Shown: one piece after another, positions 50,401 to 59,272 of the stretch
How the letters are laid out: each line of letters opens with the position of its first letter
How positions within the stretch are numbered: position 1 is the first letter of the stretch
Source of the DNA: Tachypleus tridentatus
Taxonomy: Eukaryota > Arthropoda > Merostomata > Xiphosura > Limulidae
Reading direction: 5' to 3'
Assembly (NCBI RefSeq): GCF_004210375.1
Contig: NW_027467782.1
Coordinates: 24,159,276 to 24,223,275, forward strand
Length of the DNA: 64,000 nucleotides
Translations under genes and position numbers: made by a program
Notes under the pieces: model-generated
Told to the model about the DNA's origin: nothing
The model's input: only the letters and a program-made list of their open reading frames with translations
Database searches by the model: none

Positions 50401-51481
50401 TATAAATAATTTTGTAGTCAAAGACATGTAGAAACGGGAAAATTTACATAATATTTGAATAAAGCAATATATGATTGTTTGTGAATTTCGCACAGAACTA
50501 TCTGTGCTAGCCGTCCCTAATTTAGCAGTGTAATACTAGAGGGAAGGCAGCTAGACATCACCACCCACCGCCAACTCTTGGGCTATTCTTTTACCAACGA
50601 AAAGTGGGATTGATCGTCACATTATAACGCCCCCACGGCTGAAAGTGTGAGCATGTTTGGCGCGACCGGGATGCGAGCCCGCGACCCTCAGATTACGAGT
50701 CGCACGCCTTAACACGCTTGGCCATTCCGGGCCCTGACAGCATATGAATCAAGATTTATATGTATTTATACTAAAGTTATACAAAAATATTTAGAAGTAC
50801 TTTTTCGAGATTTGCGACTTTTATATAAATCCTTTTCACGTATCAGCCCTCAAATATATTCTATCATTATGTTTTCGTTATACACGCTCCCAAGTCACAA
50901 AAGCAAAGTTTGAAAAAATAGACCTTTTCCATTTACCTTAGGCATAAGCAATTAGGAAAAAACATTTTGCGCCCAGGAACAAAGGTAAAAATTTGCTTAC
51001 ATAGTGTAATCTTACGTATACACAGGCAATTATTTTTTAAATCAATACACATGGTGAGTGAAATATCAAACGAAAAGGTTATGGATGAAAGAAATTTAAA
51101 AGCAAGATGGCCGATTTCGATTTTGATGTTATTCCTGTGAAGTTAGTGTAGTTTAATAAATGAAAATATGGTCTAAAAACCAATGAATTTACCTCTGACA
51201 TCATGTTTGTAATCACCTTCACGATTTTTGCATGTGTAAATTCCCGCGTCTTCAAACTGGATGTTGGTTAGCACTAATTTGCCACCGTATTTTATTTGCG
51301 TTCTCTCACTATTAATAACTTGTTCTTTGAGATTTGAGTACCAAATAACTGGTTCTTCTCTCGCTTGGTTTGAACATATTAATGTAAGAGTAGAACCACG
51401 TTCAATTTCGTAGACGAATGTAAAACCTGAAACAAGCAGGAAACTACCGAAAATATAAAATAACTGAGTGTAATTAGCCAT
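41108..51481 (-). CDS. Immunoglobulin plus GCC2/ephrin-receptor-like protein, multi-exon gene
   Basis: At least six exons read on the minus strand. Exon A starts with a likely signal peptide (QLFYIFGSFLLVSGFTF) and one immunoglobulin domain with Cys in LTLIC, Trp in VIWYSN and Cys in DAGIYTCKN. Exon B is short, with two Cys. Exon C is a cysteine-rich module (PCPPGHYDNGFQTHCLPCPG, then ACIPCPGDKITDEEGAD) like GCC2/GCC3 or ephrin-receptor-like repeats of SCUBE/SVEP1-type proteins. Exon D is a further extracellular block. Exons E and F are a charged, low-complexity tail ending at 41108. Splice phases agree for A-B-C-D and for E-F, which is strong support for one gene. The D-E junction does not fit, and no transmembrane exon is seen between them. 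The likely role is a cell-surface or secreted recognition protein; ligand and pathway cannot be told from sequence. Confidence 0.75.
42882..43318 (-). CDS. Exon E: charged tail of the Ig/GCC2 protein
   Basis: The acceptor is TTGTTTAG, the donor GTTC|GTATGT. It starts VLCCFCNVNEKARGKWNALK, a cysteine cluster followed by basic residues as often found just inside a membrane segment, and continues as a Lys/Glu/Thr/Ser-rich tail. It needs two bases from the previous exon, but exon D ends in phase 0, so an exon may be missing or one of the borders misread. Confidence 0.7.
43734..43852 (-). CDS. Exon D: extracellular block of the Ig/GCC2 protein
   Basis: The acceptor is CTCTTAAG and the donor GTG|GTAAGC. 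It reads PTEVVLKVTFPLGLQTYSCK and then ISLVDGRANTNFDLSYCFV, with two cysteines. It is too short to stand out as an open frame alone. It is supported by splice sites on both sides, an exact phase fit to exon C and a composition unlike the surrounding intron. Confidence 0.7.
43853..45111. other. Intron C-D of the Ig/GCC2 gene
   Basis: AT-rich intronic sequence. It contains a decayed SINE-1 body at 44812-44940; nothing else was recognised. Confidence 0.55.
44812..44940 (-). mobile_element. SINE-1 3' fragment, old
   Basis: TTTGTTTGTTTTTCAATTTC followed by diverged versions of the body (GCGTTAGCCGTTCC) up to TTTGAGCCC. The rest is missing. Confidence 0.65.
45112..45273 (-). CDS. Exon C: GCC2/ephrin-receptor-like cysteine module
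   Basis: The acceptor is GCTTTTAG. The exon reads PCPPGHYDNGFQTHCLPCPG, then GTYMASFAADACIPCPGDKI, then TDEEGADNKDLCR. The CPPG..C..CPGGTY..C.PCPGD pattern is characteristic of these repeats. The donor GAA|GTAATG is inferred because it gives phase 1, which joins exon D; reading on instead would add SNGTKGF and then a stop, a possible short isoform. Confidence 0.8.
45457..45519 (-). CDS. Exon B: linker with two cysteines
   Basis: The acceptor is TTTTCTCCAG at 45520-45529 and the donor TT|GTAAGT. Joined to exon A it reads VYIPAENLNCTRGYQRDVNR and then Cys. The 63-nt length and phase 1 borders on both sides fit exons A and C exactly. Confidence 0.8.
48329..48668. repeat. Foldback element with about 140-150 bp inverted arms
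   Basis: The left arm (48329-48481) includes AGAAAGTTAAGTTCTTG and GGTCCCTACACATAGTT. The right arm (48529-48668) carries their reverse complements, AACTATATGTAGGGACC and CAAGAACTTAACTTTCT. The loop is about 47 bp. The arms match over almost their whole length with scattered differences, which suggests a MITE or foldback transposon. No coding capacity. Confidence 0.85.
48715..48832 (-). mobile_element. SINE-2
   Basis: Reverse copy: CACATCGGGCTATTTACTGT at left, then GCGTTGTAAATCCATAGACT and an end at CCATCGGGAG. Diverged; no clear target duplication. Confidence 0.8.
49629..49730 (-). mobile_element. SINE-2, truncated
   Basis: AGCAAAGCCACGTCGGGCTA through GTTGTAAATCCGTAGACT, where the copy breaks off before the end of the tRNA-like head and runs into an A-rich stretch. 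Confidence 0.8.
49873..50196 (-). mobile_element. Chimeric SINE: SINE-1 head and body with a different 3' tail
   Basis: From right to left (element 5' to 3') the Thr-like head and SINE-1 body are normal up to about 49985. The usual GAATTTCGCGCAAAGC tail is replaced by about 110 bp of other sequence ending in GGCAGATGATGATGATG. The whole unit is flanked by the 12-bp repeat AATCTTTGAATT at 49861-49872 and 50197-50208, so it inserted as one piece. Confidence 0.85.
50475..50734 (-). mobile_element. SINE-1, near full length
   Basis: Reverse copy with GTGAATTTCGC tail, body, and tRNA-like head (GATGCGAGCCCGCGACCC) ending in GGCCATTCCGGGCCC. The tail lacks the usual CAAAGCTACTCGAGG segment. Confidence 0.9.
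51193..51481 (-). CDS. Exon A: signal peptide and Ig domain
   Basis: The start codon at 51481 gives MANYTQLFYIFGSFLLVSGF, a hydrophobic leader. The Ig fold spans residues about 26-91, with the two cysteines (SLTLIC-type strand B, YTC strand F), Trp and the DAGIY motif. The donor is AGAG|GTAAAT at 51192-51191 and the exon ends in phase 1. An upstream in-frame start was not seen. Confidence 0.85.
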
Positions 51482-52068
51482 TGAAATCTCTCTGCACTGT
51501 ACGCTTTGTAAGTCACTTTCTGTATTGTTTCTAAGTGAAATATCAGTGTTACTATGCGCATAATAGTATTCTTGTTTGAATGACGTATGAAGTGAAGTAA
51601 CATTGTTAGGTGGAAAAACGTTTTACTAACAATAATGATTGCAAAGTTTATTGCTTTCTGTTGTGTGAAAGACGCTTGAACTGAGAAATTATATTCTTGT
51701 TTATGTTATGCATAGTTTATATTTAATAAACAATAACAACACTTGCCTGAGAGTTCAACCTGAAATTTAGGTAAAAGCAAATAAAATTTATACGAAATTT
51801 TGCTTTGCAATTTCTTCTGACAATACAAGTCTGAGTCAGTATTGATGATATCAACCATAATAAGACTGCTAACAGATGTCTCATGATACACATAAATTAT
51901 AATTGAGTAGTTATAAATCTACAAACACTGTAACAATATTTAAGTTAAAAAATCAGTTAAAGAATATTCACATATATAACTTATGTGACAAATACTGCAT
52001 TCTATGGTGTTATATAGGGATTAATGACTACAATTGGCTGTATTAATATTTTGTTCTTCAAAATTAAT
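51482..52068. other. Upstream region of the Ig/GCC2 gene
   Basis: Probable promoter or 5' untranslated region, or an intron if a 5' exon exists. AT-rich, with no CpG cluster and no element recognised. Confidence 0.4.
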
Positions 52069-52080
52069 AAGATTTCAATA

Positions 52081-52339
52081 ATTTGTTTTTTGAATTTCGC
52101 ACAAAGCTACTCGAAGGCTATTTGTGCTAGTCGTCCCTAATTTAGCAGTGTAAGACTAAATGGAAGGCAGCTGGTCATCACCACCCACCGCCAACTTTTG
52201 GGCTACTCTTACCAACGAATAGTGGGATTGACCGTAACATTATAACGCCTCCAAGGCTGGGGACGAGCATATTTGGTGCGATCGGGATTCGAACCCGCGA
52301 CCCTCGGATTACGAGTCGAACGCCTTAACATACTTGGTC
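52081..52339 (-). mobile_element. SINE-1, full length with target-site duplication
   Basis: Reverse copy from GTTTTTTGAATTTCGCACAA to the head with GGGATTCGAACCCGCGACCC. Flanked by AAGATTTCAATA at 52069-52080 and AAGATTTTAATA at 52340-52351. Confidence 0.9.
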
Positions 52340-52494
52340 AAGATTTTAATAGATCTTTTGTCCTAAAAACGGTAATATGTTCATTACGCTATCAGAGTTT
52401 TGTTGTGCTGTTTCAATAAAGTTAATACCCTGAATCAAATAGGCCTAAGATTTATAATAAATATTATGTAAATTGCAAATGCTACTTTCCCCTC

Positions 52495-52705
52495 AGGCCC
52501 AGCATGGCCAAATGGTTAAGGCACTCGAAAGTCGCGGGTTCAAATCCCCGTTATAATGTGACGGTCAATCCCACTATTCGTTGGTGAAAGAGAAACCCAA
52601 AAGATGGCGGTAGGTGATGATGAATAGCTGCCTTCCCTTTCGTTTTACATTGTTAAATTAGGGACGACTCGTGTAGCTTTACGCGAGATTCAAAAACAAA
52701 CAAAC
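52495..52705 (+). mobile_element. SINE-1 with internal deletions
   Basis: Head AGGCCCAGCATGGCCAAATG, B box GGGTTCAAATCCCCG, then directly TTATAATGTGACGG: part of the head and the junction before the body are missing. A second gap occurs before CTCGTGTAGC. Tail AAACAAACAAAC. Confidence 0.88.
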
Positions 52706-53413
52706 CTATCTCTTAATTTGACGTTAAGATACATTTGCTTCTAGATTTTTAAGTTGTTCATTTCTCAGTTAAACAACCAAAAACTGAGAAGAATAGCATG
52801 CAAAACTAACGTATAATTCAATTATAGGATAGTACATGGATGAAATCCTTTGTTAAATGTAATTTTTGTTACTGTGACACTTCGGTTTTTGAAACGTAGA
52901 TTTATATTTTTATAAATCTTCAATTTCATAAATATCTTGTTACGTATTTCTCTTCGTCTTTGAAGTGTATTCTTGAATATTAAAGGAGGTCCACAGTGCA
53001 GATTTACAGTATGGGGTTCACTATAATGGGGCTTTATCTATATACGTATAAGTCTTTGGGCCCTTTTTATTATGGCTGACATTTTAATAAATATTTCTGA
53101 AAAGATGTCTACGAATTTGTGTCATTCGCTTATTCTAGAGTAATGGATGTCAGGCCTTTTTCTAGATGGTGGATAAAAGACAGTAAAGTTATCACTACAT
53201 TCTCAAAGAATTAAAAAGAACTTTTAACATGTGGCATTTACACAGCATTACTTGTGATGGCAATAAGTTTCTTAATCAATACGCTACATAAATAACGTAA
53301 CTACATAACCAAACTGGCAAAGTACAGAACTTCACAATTTGAAAAACAATTTTTTCATTAAATCAATTCTCTTAATTCTACATTAAAAACAAATCAGATT
53401 ATGACACACATAC
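52706..53413. other. Intron of GSE1-like gene or intergenic
   Basis: AT-rich with nothing recognisable. On the minus strand it follows the donor of the GSE1-like exon. Confidence 0.4.
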
Positions 53414-53628
53414 CTGCTACCGGATCCACAGCTTGCTTTGCTAGTTTCCGAAGAGCTGCAGCAAAACTTGAAGTTCTGGTGGCATTCAAAGCAAAATTAC
53501 TACTTCCACTGTAGTAACCAACCATGTTATTAGTATGTTGCCCAGGATGAAGGGGGGAAATAGCTGCCATAGTGTGAACACCAGGTTTGGGAGGGAGTCT
53601 TCGAGCCATGTGGTAACTCTGAAGACAA
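53414..53628 (-). CDS. GSE1: GSE1-like co-repressor, N-terminal exon
   Basis: The minus-strand reading from ATG at 53609 gives MARRLPPKPGVHTMAAISPL and later TSSFAAALRKLAKQAVDP. The block SSFAAALRKLAKQA is a hallmark near the N-terminus of vertebrate GSE1, a component of the LSD1/CoREST/HDAC (BHC) co-repressor complex in the nucleus. The exon has a strong acceptor (TTTTGTCTTCAG at 53629-53640) and donor (GCAG|GTATGT) and ends in phase 1. The 19 bases before the ATG (ending AGTTACCAC) are in frame without a stop, so translation could also begin in an earlier exon. No later GSE1 exon was recognised in the window; vertebrate GSE1 has very long 5' introns. The assignment rests on one conserved block. 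Confidence 0.7.
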
Positions 53629-54745
53629 AATCAATCATCAGTTCAGGCAGTTAGCTCCAATGATCTCCATAAAACTTAAGAGCTTCAAAGAAATTATGGA
53701 TATATACACACACATAATACCATTCACATGGTTTTGACACACCTATCAATTTTGTCTTTTCAATTTCTAACTTTCAGTAAGAGACTCTCCATGCCATTAT
53801 AATCAAAACAAAATATATAACTTGTGCTATTTTCCTTCATTGTTTGTGTATGTTATTAATTTCCTTCACACACTTGGTTGTGCATCAGACGAAGTTTTAT
53901 ATGTCTTATAGTTAACCTTTCCACCACAAGTTAGGTGGGCTTAAAATTTAATTTCAACATTATTCAAATCACACAAAAGGAGCTCTCAGTGAAAAGAAAG
54001 TTAACCCTCAAACTACTGATTTGTCTTAATTTGTTCATTACCAGTGGAGTCCATACACATTGTATCATACTAAGTATTGTTATATTTTTGTTCTCTACAA
54101 CATTCAGTGTAAAAATATGCCAAAGAAAAAAAATGCACAGTCACTGACATTCTTCATTAAGTTTGTAAGAGACACAAGTAGTAATTAATGGAATAACTGC
54201 AATATTAATGTTATATTCGTTTAAATTGTAACAAGTTATTAAAATCTCTCTAAACGACAAGAACTCAAAAGTGGTTTCGGTATGAAAAGTTGACAAGAAC
54301 CCCCACTGGTAATTCTACGATTGAACAATAAACAATTGTACTTTTTTTCCATGTAAAACATCATACACTTAATCCATTTATGAAACAATTTATAACTAAT
54401 GAAGGTCTCAAAACATATTTTTTTTTTCTGTACCTGTTACGTTCATATACAAACAAAGCAGAAGTAAGGTTCCCTTATGAACTTGCTAAATACGTGAAGG
54501 AATGATCTACATCTTTTCTGCATACCCCTACAGATGTGATGTCTAATTTAGGCACGTGCGCTATACACCAATATGTGAACAATCCAGTCAACAAGTATGT
54601 TACACAATGACGAATTTTAATTTTTTAGCATAAATTTACGCGAATTCAAAACAAAGTGTTCTACTTACATGTGTTAATTGGAAACACCCACAAAAATGTT
54701 AGAACTCTGGCACCAAAGGTAGGTCTATTAGAGTTTTTTGTAACA
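53629..54745. other. Probable first intron of the GSE1-like gene
   Basis: AT-rich, lying between the CpG-dense block and the coding exon. Short plus-strand frames here have no recognisable features. Confidence 0.4.
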
Positions 54746-54758
54746 CTAAGTCTCACAA

Positions 54759-54962
54759 CCAATCGCACCATTGACGGTCGGTCGCTACGGTCGCCAGCCA
54801 GCTGTCATTGTTGCGCTCCTGCCCTATGACGCAGCAGTTATCTCACGTTCGAGCCACAGGCGCTGCAGTAAAAGTGCTCGGTCTACGCACGCGCCTCGCA
54901 CGAGGCACGGCAGATAGCAGCAGGTGGTGCGGTGTGCAGTAGACGTTCTTCTGTGAGACGTA
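54759..54962. promoter_or_regulatory. CpG-dense block, probable promoter
   Basis: Roughly two dozen CpG dinucleotides lie in about 205 bp (e.g. GACGGTCGGTCGCTACGGTC, ACGCACGCGCCTCGCACG), while the flanking kilobases have very few. A CCAAT box lies at 54759-54763. It is 1.1 kb upstream of the GSE1-like exon on the minus strand, which fits a TATA-less promoter and 5' untranslated exon. Direction and start site cannot be read from sequence; it could be bidirectional. Confidence 0.5.
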
Positions 54963-55184
54963 GGTAACTAACACAGAACCTAAGTCCTCAACACTCTGTA
55001 TGTATCTTCTGATTTTGTAGCTTAATTTTGACAAGAAAAATCACTTTATATGAACTGCTTTCAGGGGTATATATACAAGATCATAAGTTTCATACAAGGT
55101 CAATAATGCCCAAAACACCATTTCACCGCAGTAATGGAATGTTGTTTTATAAAAATTATACTATAAAGCCTCGTACACTGTGTA

Positions 55185-55306
55185 TGTATGTATGTGTTTT
55201 CTTATCGCAGTCACATCGGGCTATCTGCAGTGTCCAACGAGGGGAATCGAGCCTCTGATTTTAGCGTTGTAAGCATGAAGACTTACCGCTGTCCTACTGG
55301 GGGGGT
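55185..55306 (-). mobile_element. SINE-2
   Basis: TTCTTATCGCAGTCACATCG at left, head CTTACCGCTGTCCTACTGGG at right. About ten changes from the other copies; no clear target duplication. Confidence 0.8.
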
Positions 55307-55313
55307 GAACTCG

Positions 55314-55554
55314 GACAGAAAAAGCAATACCGTTATTGTGACACATGTGACGCATACAAAACTATCAAAACCACGATAATATCCGTAATACAGAACATCA
55401 AACCACGTACAAGCTATGAAGAACGAAGGTCATTTAAAAATAATCAAATAGGCCCATTATTGGCGATCCAGATGTTTGTCAACTACAAACCCAATTGTAT
55501 TTTGGCAGCCTGGTTTATGTTTTCTGTGAACATAAAAGATGCGAGTATTTTTGT
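55314..55554 (+). repeat. 241-bp direct duplication, copy 1
   Basis: Starts GACAGAAAAAGCAATACC and ends GATGCGAGTATTTTTGT. It repeats 294 bp downstream at 55608-55848 with only a handful of differences. It starts just after the SINE-2 head at 55306. Function unknown. Confidence 0.93.
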
Positions 55555-55607
55555 GCGAAACATGCCATGTATAACATATTACATTCTGGTTAGGAAGTAA
55601 ATACGCA

Positions 55608-55848
55608 GACAGAAAAAGCAATACCGTTATTGTGACACATGTGACGCATACAAAACTATCAAAACCACGATAATATCCGTAATACAGAACATCAAACCAC
55701 GTACAAGCTATGAAGAACGAAGGTCATTTAAAAATAATCAAATACGCCCATTATTGGCAATCCAGATGTTTGTCAGCTACAAACCCAATTGTTTTTTGGC
55801 AACCTGGTTTATGTTTTCTGTGAACATAAAAGATGCGAGTATTTTTGT
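55608..55848 (+). repeat. 241-bp direct duplication, copy 2
   Basis: Same unit as 55314-55554. Right after its end (55849) a SINE-1 3' half begins. Copy 1 instead runs into unrelated sequence (GCGAAACATGCCATG). Confidence 0.93.
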
Positions 55849-55972
55849 CCAAAAGTTGGTGGTGGGTGATGATGACTAGCTACCTTCCCTCTAGTCATAC
55901 AATGCTAAATTACAGATGGTTAGCGCTGATAGCCCTCGTGTAACTTTGCGCAAAATTCGAAACAAAACAAAC
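55849..55972 (+). mobile_element. SINE-1 3' half
   Basis: CCAAAAGTTGGTGGTGGGTG through CTTTGCGCAAAATTCGAAAC and an A-rich tail. The tRNA head and first half of the body are absent, replaced by the 241-bp repeat. Confidence 0.85.
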
Positions 55973-56304
55973 CATACCTAATTGTACTCCACTGTATTAA
56001 CCAGCCATCTCATCCGCTACTTACTTCCTATCGTATAATTTGTATTTTTGTCGATAATATGACGCAGAAGAACTTGAAAAATAATCCAAACATTGTCCAA
56101 TCATTGCCTTGGTTAAAAACTTAAAACTGTGTACATAACGTTAATTTACAACCTTTTTATCACTGACATTTTAATAAACATATCAAATCGTCTATCGCTC
56201 TTTGAAATTATATATTGAACTGAAATATATTAGCATTCTCTTTAGGAGTAGATTATTTTATGCAGTTCTAATATGTTCAAAACAAAAGAATTCACCGTCT
56301 TGTT

Positions 56305-56535
56305 TGTTTGCTTCAGAATTTTTATTCAAAGCTACACAAAGATCTAATACTAACCGTTACTAACCCTGAACCGAAACACTAAACGTGCTAATCATCAACA
56401 TCCACTGTTAATTCTTCAGGTTACTCTCGTCTGGGGTTTTATTGTTACTCTTTCGACACGTCCATGTTTTTACGAGAATAGGCTACGAACCACAAATCCT
56501 CGGATTCACAGTCCAAGCACGCTAACCACAAGGCA
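56305..56535 (-). mobile_element. SINE-1, old and strongly diverged
   Basis: TTGTTTGTTTGCTTCAGAAT tail, then weakly matching body, and a head remnant (CGAACCACAAATCCTCGGAT, then AGCACGCTAACCACAAGGCA). Roughly a quarter of positions appear changed. Confidence 0.65.
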
Positions 56536-56966
56536 TTATCAAGATATAGTTATAATGCACAACACTAACAAAAATAAAAACAAATCAGTAACTCTGTACA
56601 ACGACTTTCATAACCTAGAAACACTTCACAAGAATCGCATTTTTGGAGAACACTTTAAAAACCTGATATCACACTAACTATCACACGCTATAATACACTT
56701 CCTATTCATTCTCACTTCATTCTAGCTTCCAAAAGAGCTCGAGCTCATTTTTTCAATTACCTAAAATTTTGATGCAACATTAATTCTTAATATAACAAAA
56801 AATTTACGACTGTATATATTTATACGACTGAAAACAAATAGCTTTAAAGTTTCACAAATTTCATAAAAAGTATACCGGCTTAAAACACCACTAACACCGA
56901 GGGTACTGAAATTATAAAAGAAAGCTTTCTGATCTTCATAAGTAGATACCTTAGAAATGTATTGCC

Positions 56967-57082
56967 TTTCAGTGGCACAGCGACATGTCTACGACTGGCA
57001 ACGCTAGATTTCAGATTTCGTGGTGGGCAGAGCACAGATAGACGATTCTGTAGTTCGGTGCTTCATTACAAACAACAACAGA
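56967..57082 (+). mobile_element. SINE-3, diverged
   Basis: CAGTGGCACAGCGACATGTC head, GTGGTGGGCAGAGCACAGAT middle and an AAACAACAACA tail: the same type as 36047-36173. Confidence 0.75.
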
Positions 57083-57688
57083 TATGCGTATTTAATTAGT
57101 TGTACCGATGGCCCAGTTAACAGTTTACTGTGATCGTGAGTTTTTATTACTATATAAAAACTTCCTTTTTTGTTAAGCATTATATATAAATATACATAAA
57201 CACATTAAAGTGATTTTTTTTTACTGTATCGTACTGTGAGGTGCAATGTGGCATCTGTATGAAAGGGAGGGGTATCCTGGTGAATAATGTACATATTTTG
57301 ATTTGTACACACGTTATTATTAAACCAATGTAAACAAAAGTAAAATCAATATCGGTAATCAGTACGCGTTGCCAGTTATTATAATTATACAACATTTTGA
57401 TTATCTGAAACAAAAGTATGCTTGGTTCGCTACAACTAGAATACTACCAGCAACACACCCTGTTCAGAAGAAAACTTACGACTATTATTACGACTATCAT
57501 AAGACTCTCCAATCAAAAGAAATGTAAAGATCGAAAGCTGAAGAACAAACAGAAGTCCGGATTTTTAGATTTTATTAGATAATTTGTCTAAAACTACAAA
57601 CAGTAATGCCTAAGTGAAATAAGGTTTGTCTGTGTAGATTAGCCTTACGAAAACCGCAGCATACCATGAAAATCACTTAACCCTTTTC
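57083..57688. other. Non-coding stretch, nothing recognised
   Basis: AT-rich. No exon or element supported. Confidence 0.4.
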
Positions 57689-57730
57689 TCAACTGCGATT
57701 TATATAAAACGGTACTGGAGAAAGCGACTT

Positions 57731-58009
57731 ACGGTTGACATCAGATGATGCGAACATTTTGAATGGGCCATCGTAAAAATTCACGAATCTTTGCACAAAC
57801 GAAGTGTTAAAAGTAGGAAAGAATATAAGGGCAGGCTGAGGAGTAGCTGGCACTGCGCAGTGGGAGAGGTCTTCTCGAGAAGATGTGGACCTTTCCTTCT
57901 GCACAAAGAATTTAAGTGATTTTATACGAAAGTGTACTGCTACTACTACTACTAATAATAACAACAACAATAAGCATATTGTAGGCATTTTAGGATGTAT
58001 ATTATTCAT
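57731..58009 (-). CDS. Possible exon with leader-like start (doubtful)
   Basis: An open frame from 58009 begins MNNIHPKMPTICLLLLLLLV and runs to a good donor, AACC|GTAAGT at 57730-57725. The Leu/Val run looks like a signal peptide, but it is translated from a trinucleotide repeat (57942-57970), so it may be accidental. The part after it (PALIFFPTFNTSFVQRFVNF) matches nothing I know. It does not join the GSE1-like exon in frame. It could be a 5' untranslated exon. Confidence 0.25.
57942..57972. repeat. Trinucleotide microsatellite
   Basis: CTACTACTACTACTAATAAT followed by AACAACAACAA: an imperfect (CTA/ATA/ACA) run. Confidence 0.85.
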
Positions 58010-59115
58010 AATGCACAGTTAAATTTCATCTTAAACCTCATGGTTATTTGATAATAGGTTTTTCAGTGTGTCAACTTAGTACAAACAAAATCACATATGA
58101 CAGCAGCATGTTGATCACATGAAGTTTGTACACTTGGAACAAGTGGCCTAATTAAGTGCTGTGGATCAATCAGAAATCATTATTTGTGTAATGCCCAGTT
58201 TTTTATCTTACGTGCTTTCACTAACATAAAAATTACAACACTAAAATTTGTACAGATAACAATGTAGAAAGTAAAAATCTCTTCTGAAATATATGTTTGT
58301 AAGTTACAGAATACTGTCATCTATGGCTTTAAATTTAATATATTTTATTGTAAATTGAATATATTTTAATTTGTGAATTAGATTGGATTTCTGTAGAAAA
58401 ATCTGATTTTTCCTGAAGATAGTTTTATTCTGCCACTATTACCAGAGTTCAAATTTTCACAGGAAAATTATTGTGTGAAAATTTCCAGCACATGCACATT
58501 TTAGGTTATGGCTGTTCCACAACAGTTATATAATGTGGATTAAATGTTCAAGATAATTAATTATCGAAGATCAATGTCAGTTGTGCTTTAAATCAATAGA
58601 AATGTTAATTTGTGTAATTCTATTTCAAAAAGTCACATATTGTCTCAAAAACATGTTAGAGTGATAAACAGTGGTACTAAAGCAAAATCTTTGCTTTTCT
58701 TTTATGTGAAAACTCACTTGATAAAACAACATCAACATGTTGGAGTTGAAATTCTGGCTCAGGTGGCAGTAAGAAAATGTTTTTTTAAGGTTTTTAGCCC
58801 TTTTAACACATTTATTAATGATAAAGTTATTAATTATAATAATAAATTTAATGAACTTATAGACTCTTATTTCTTAACCCTTCCAAGAAGAGTTTTTGAG
58901 TATTCTAAGTGACTCATAAATATTGTAAATTATATGTAAAGGACAAAAAGGGTTAGGTGTTAATGTTTCATACAAACTGTCTCCATTGAGGTACCTATGA
59001 AAATATATGATTATTGTCCATGAAGCAATGCATATTTGATGTTGAATAAATTGTTTGGATTGAACTAGATTATGAATTTACTTAAAACTGTACATTTGTT
59101 TTATGAACATATGCA
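58010..59115. other. Non-coding stretch, nothing recognised
   Basis: A 100-codon plus-strand frame at 58610-58912 has no recognisable domain or splice sites and an AT-driven composition. No gene called. Confidence 0.4.
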
Positions 59116-59272
59116 GAAGAATGATTTCTACTAACTGGTGGAGATGAACAGTCTTTTCATTCATATATAGAAGGATGGTGTATATTAACAGTGGTGGAAG
59201 TGAACAGTCTCTTCATTCATGTATAGTATGATGGTGTGTACTGACAATTGTGGAGGTGAATAGCATCCACGT
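59116..59272. repeat. Imperfect tandem repeat, about 55-60 bp
   Basis: About two and a half copies of a unit with GGTGGA(G/A)(A/G)TGAACAGTCT and TTCATTCATGTATAG. Confidence 0.75.

Larger units (their letters stand above)
45520..51192. other. Intron A-B of the Ig/GCC2 gene (about 5.7 kb)
   Basis: Contains a foldback element (48329-48668), two SINE-2 copies, a chimeric SINE and a SINE-1 near its upstream end, all listed separately. Between 45530 and 48328 no exon, RNA or repeat was recognised. Confidence 0.55.

Noticed and set aside
54843-55034. 63-codon minus-strand frame over the CpG block
   Set aside because: Arg/Pro-rich translation typical of CpG-rich non-coding DNA. No homology recognised.
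57689-58009. Secreted protein with signal peptide
   Set aside because: The hydrophobic run is encoded by a trinucleotide microsatellite. Kept only as a doubtful exon because of its strong donor.
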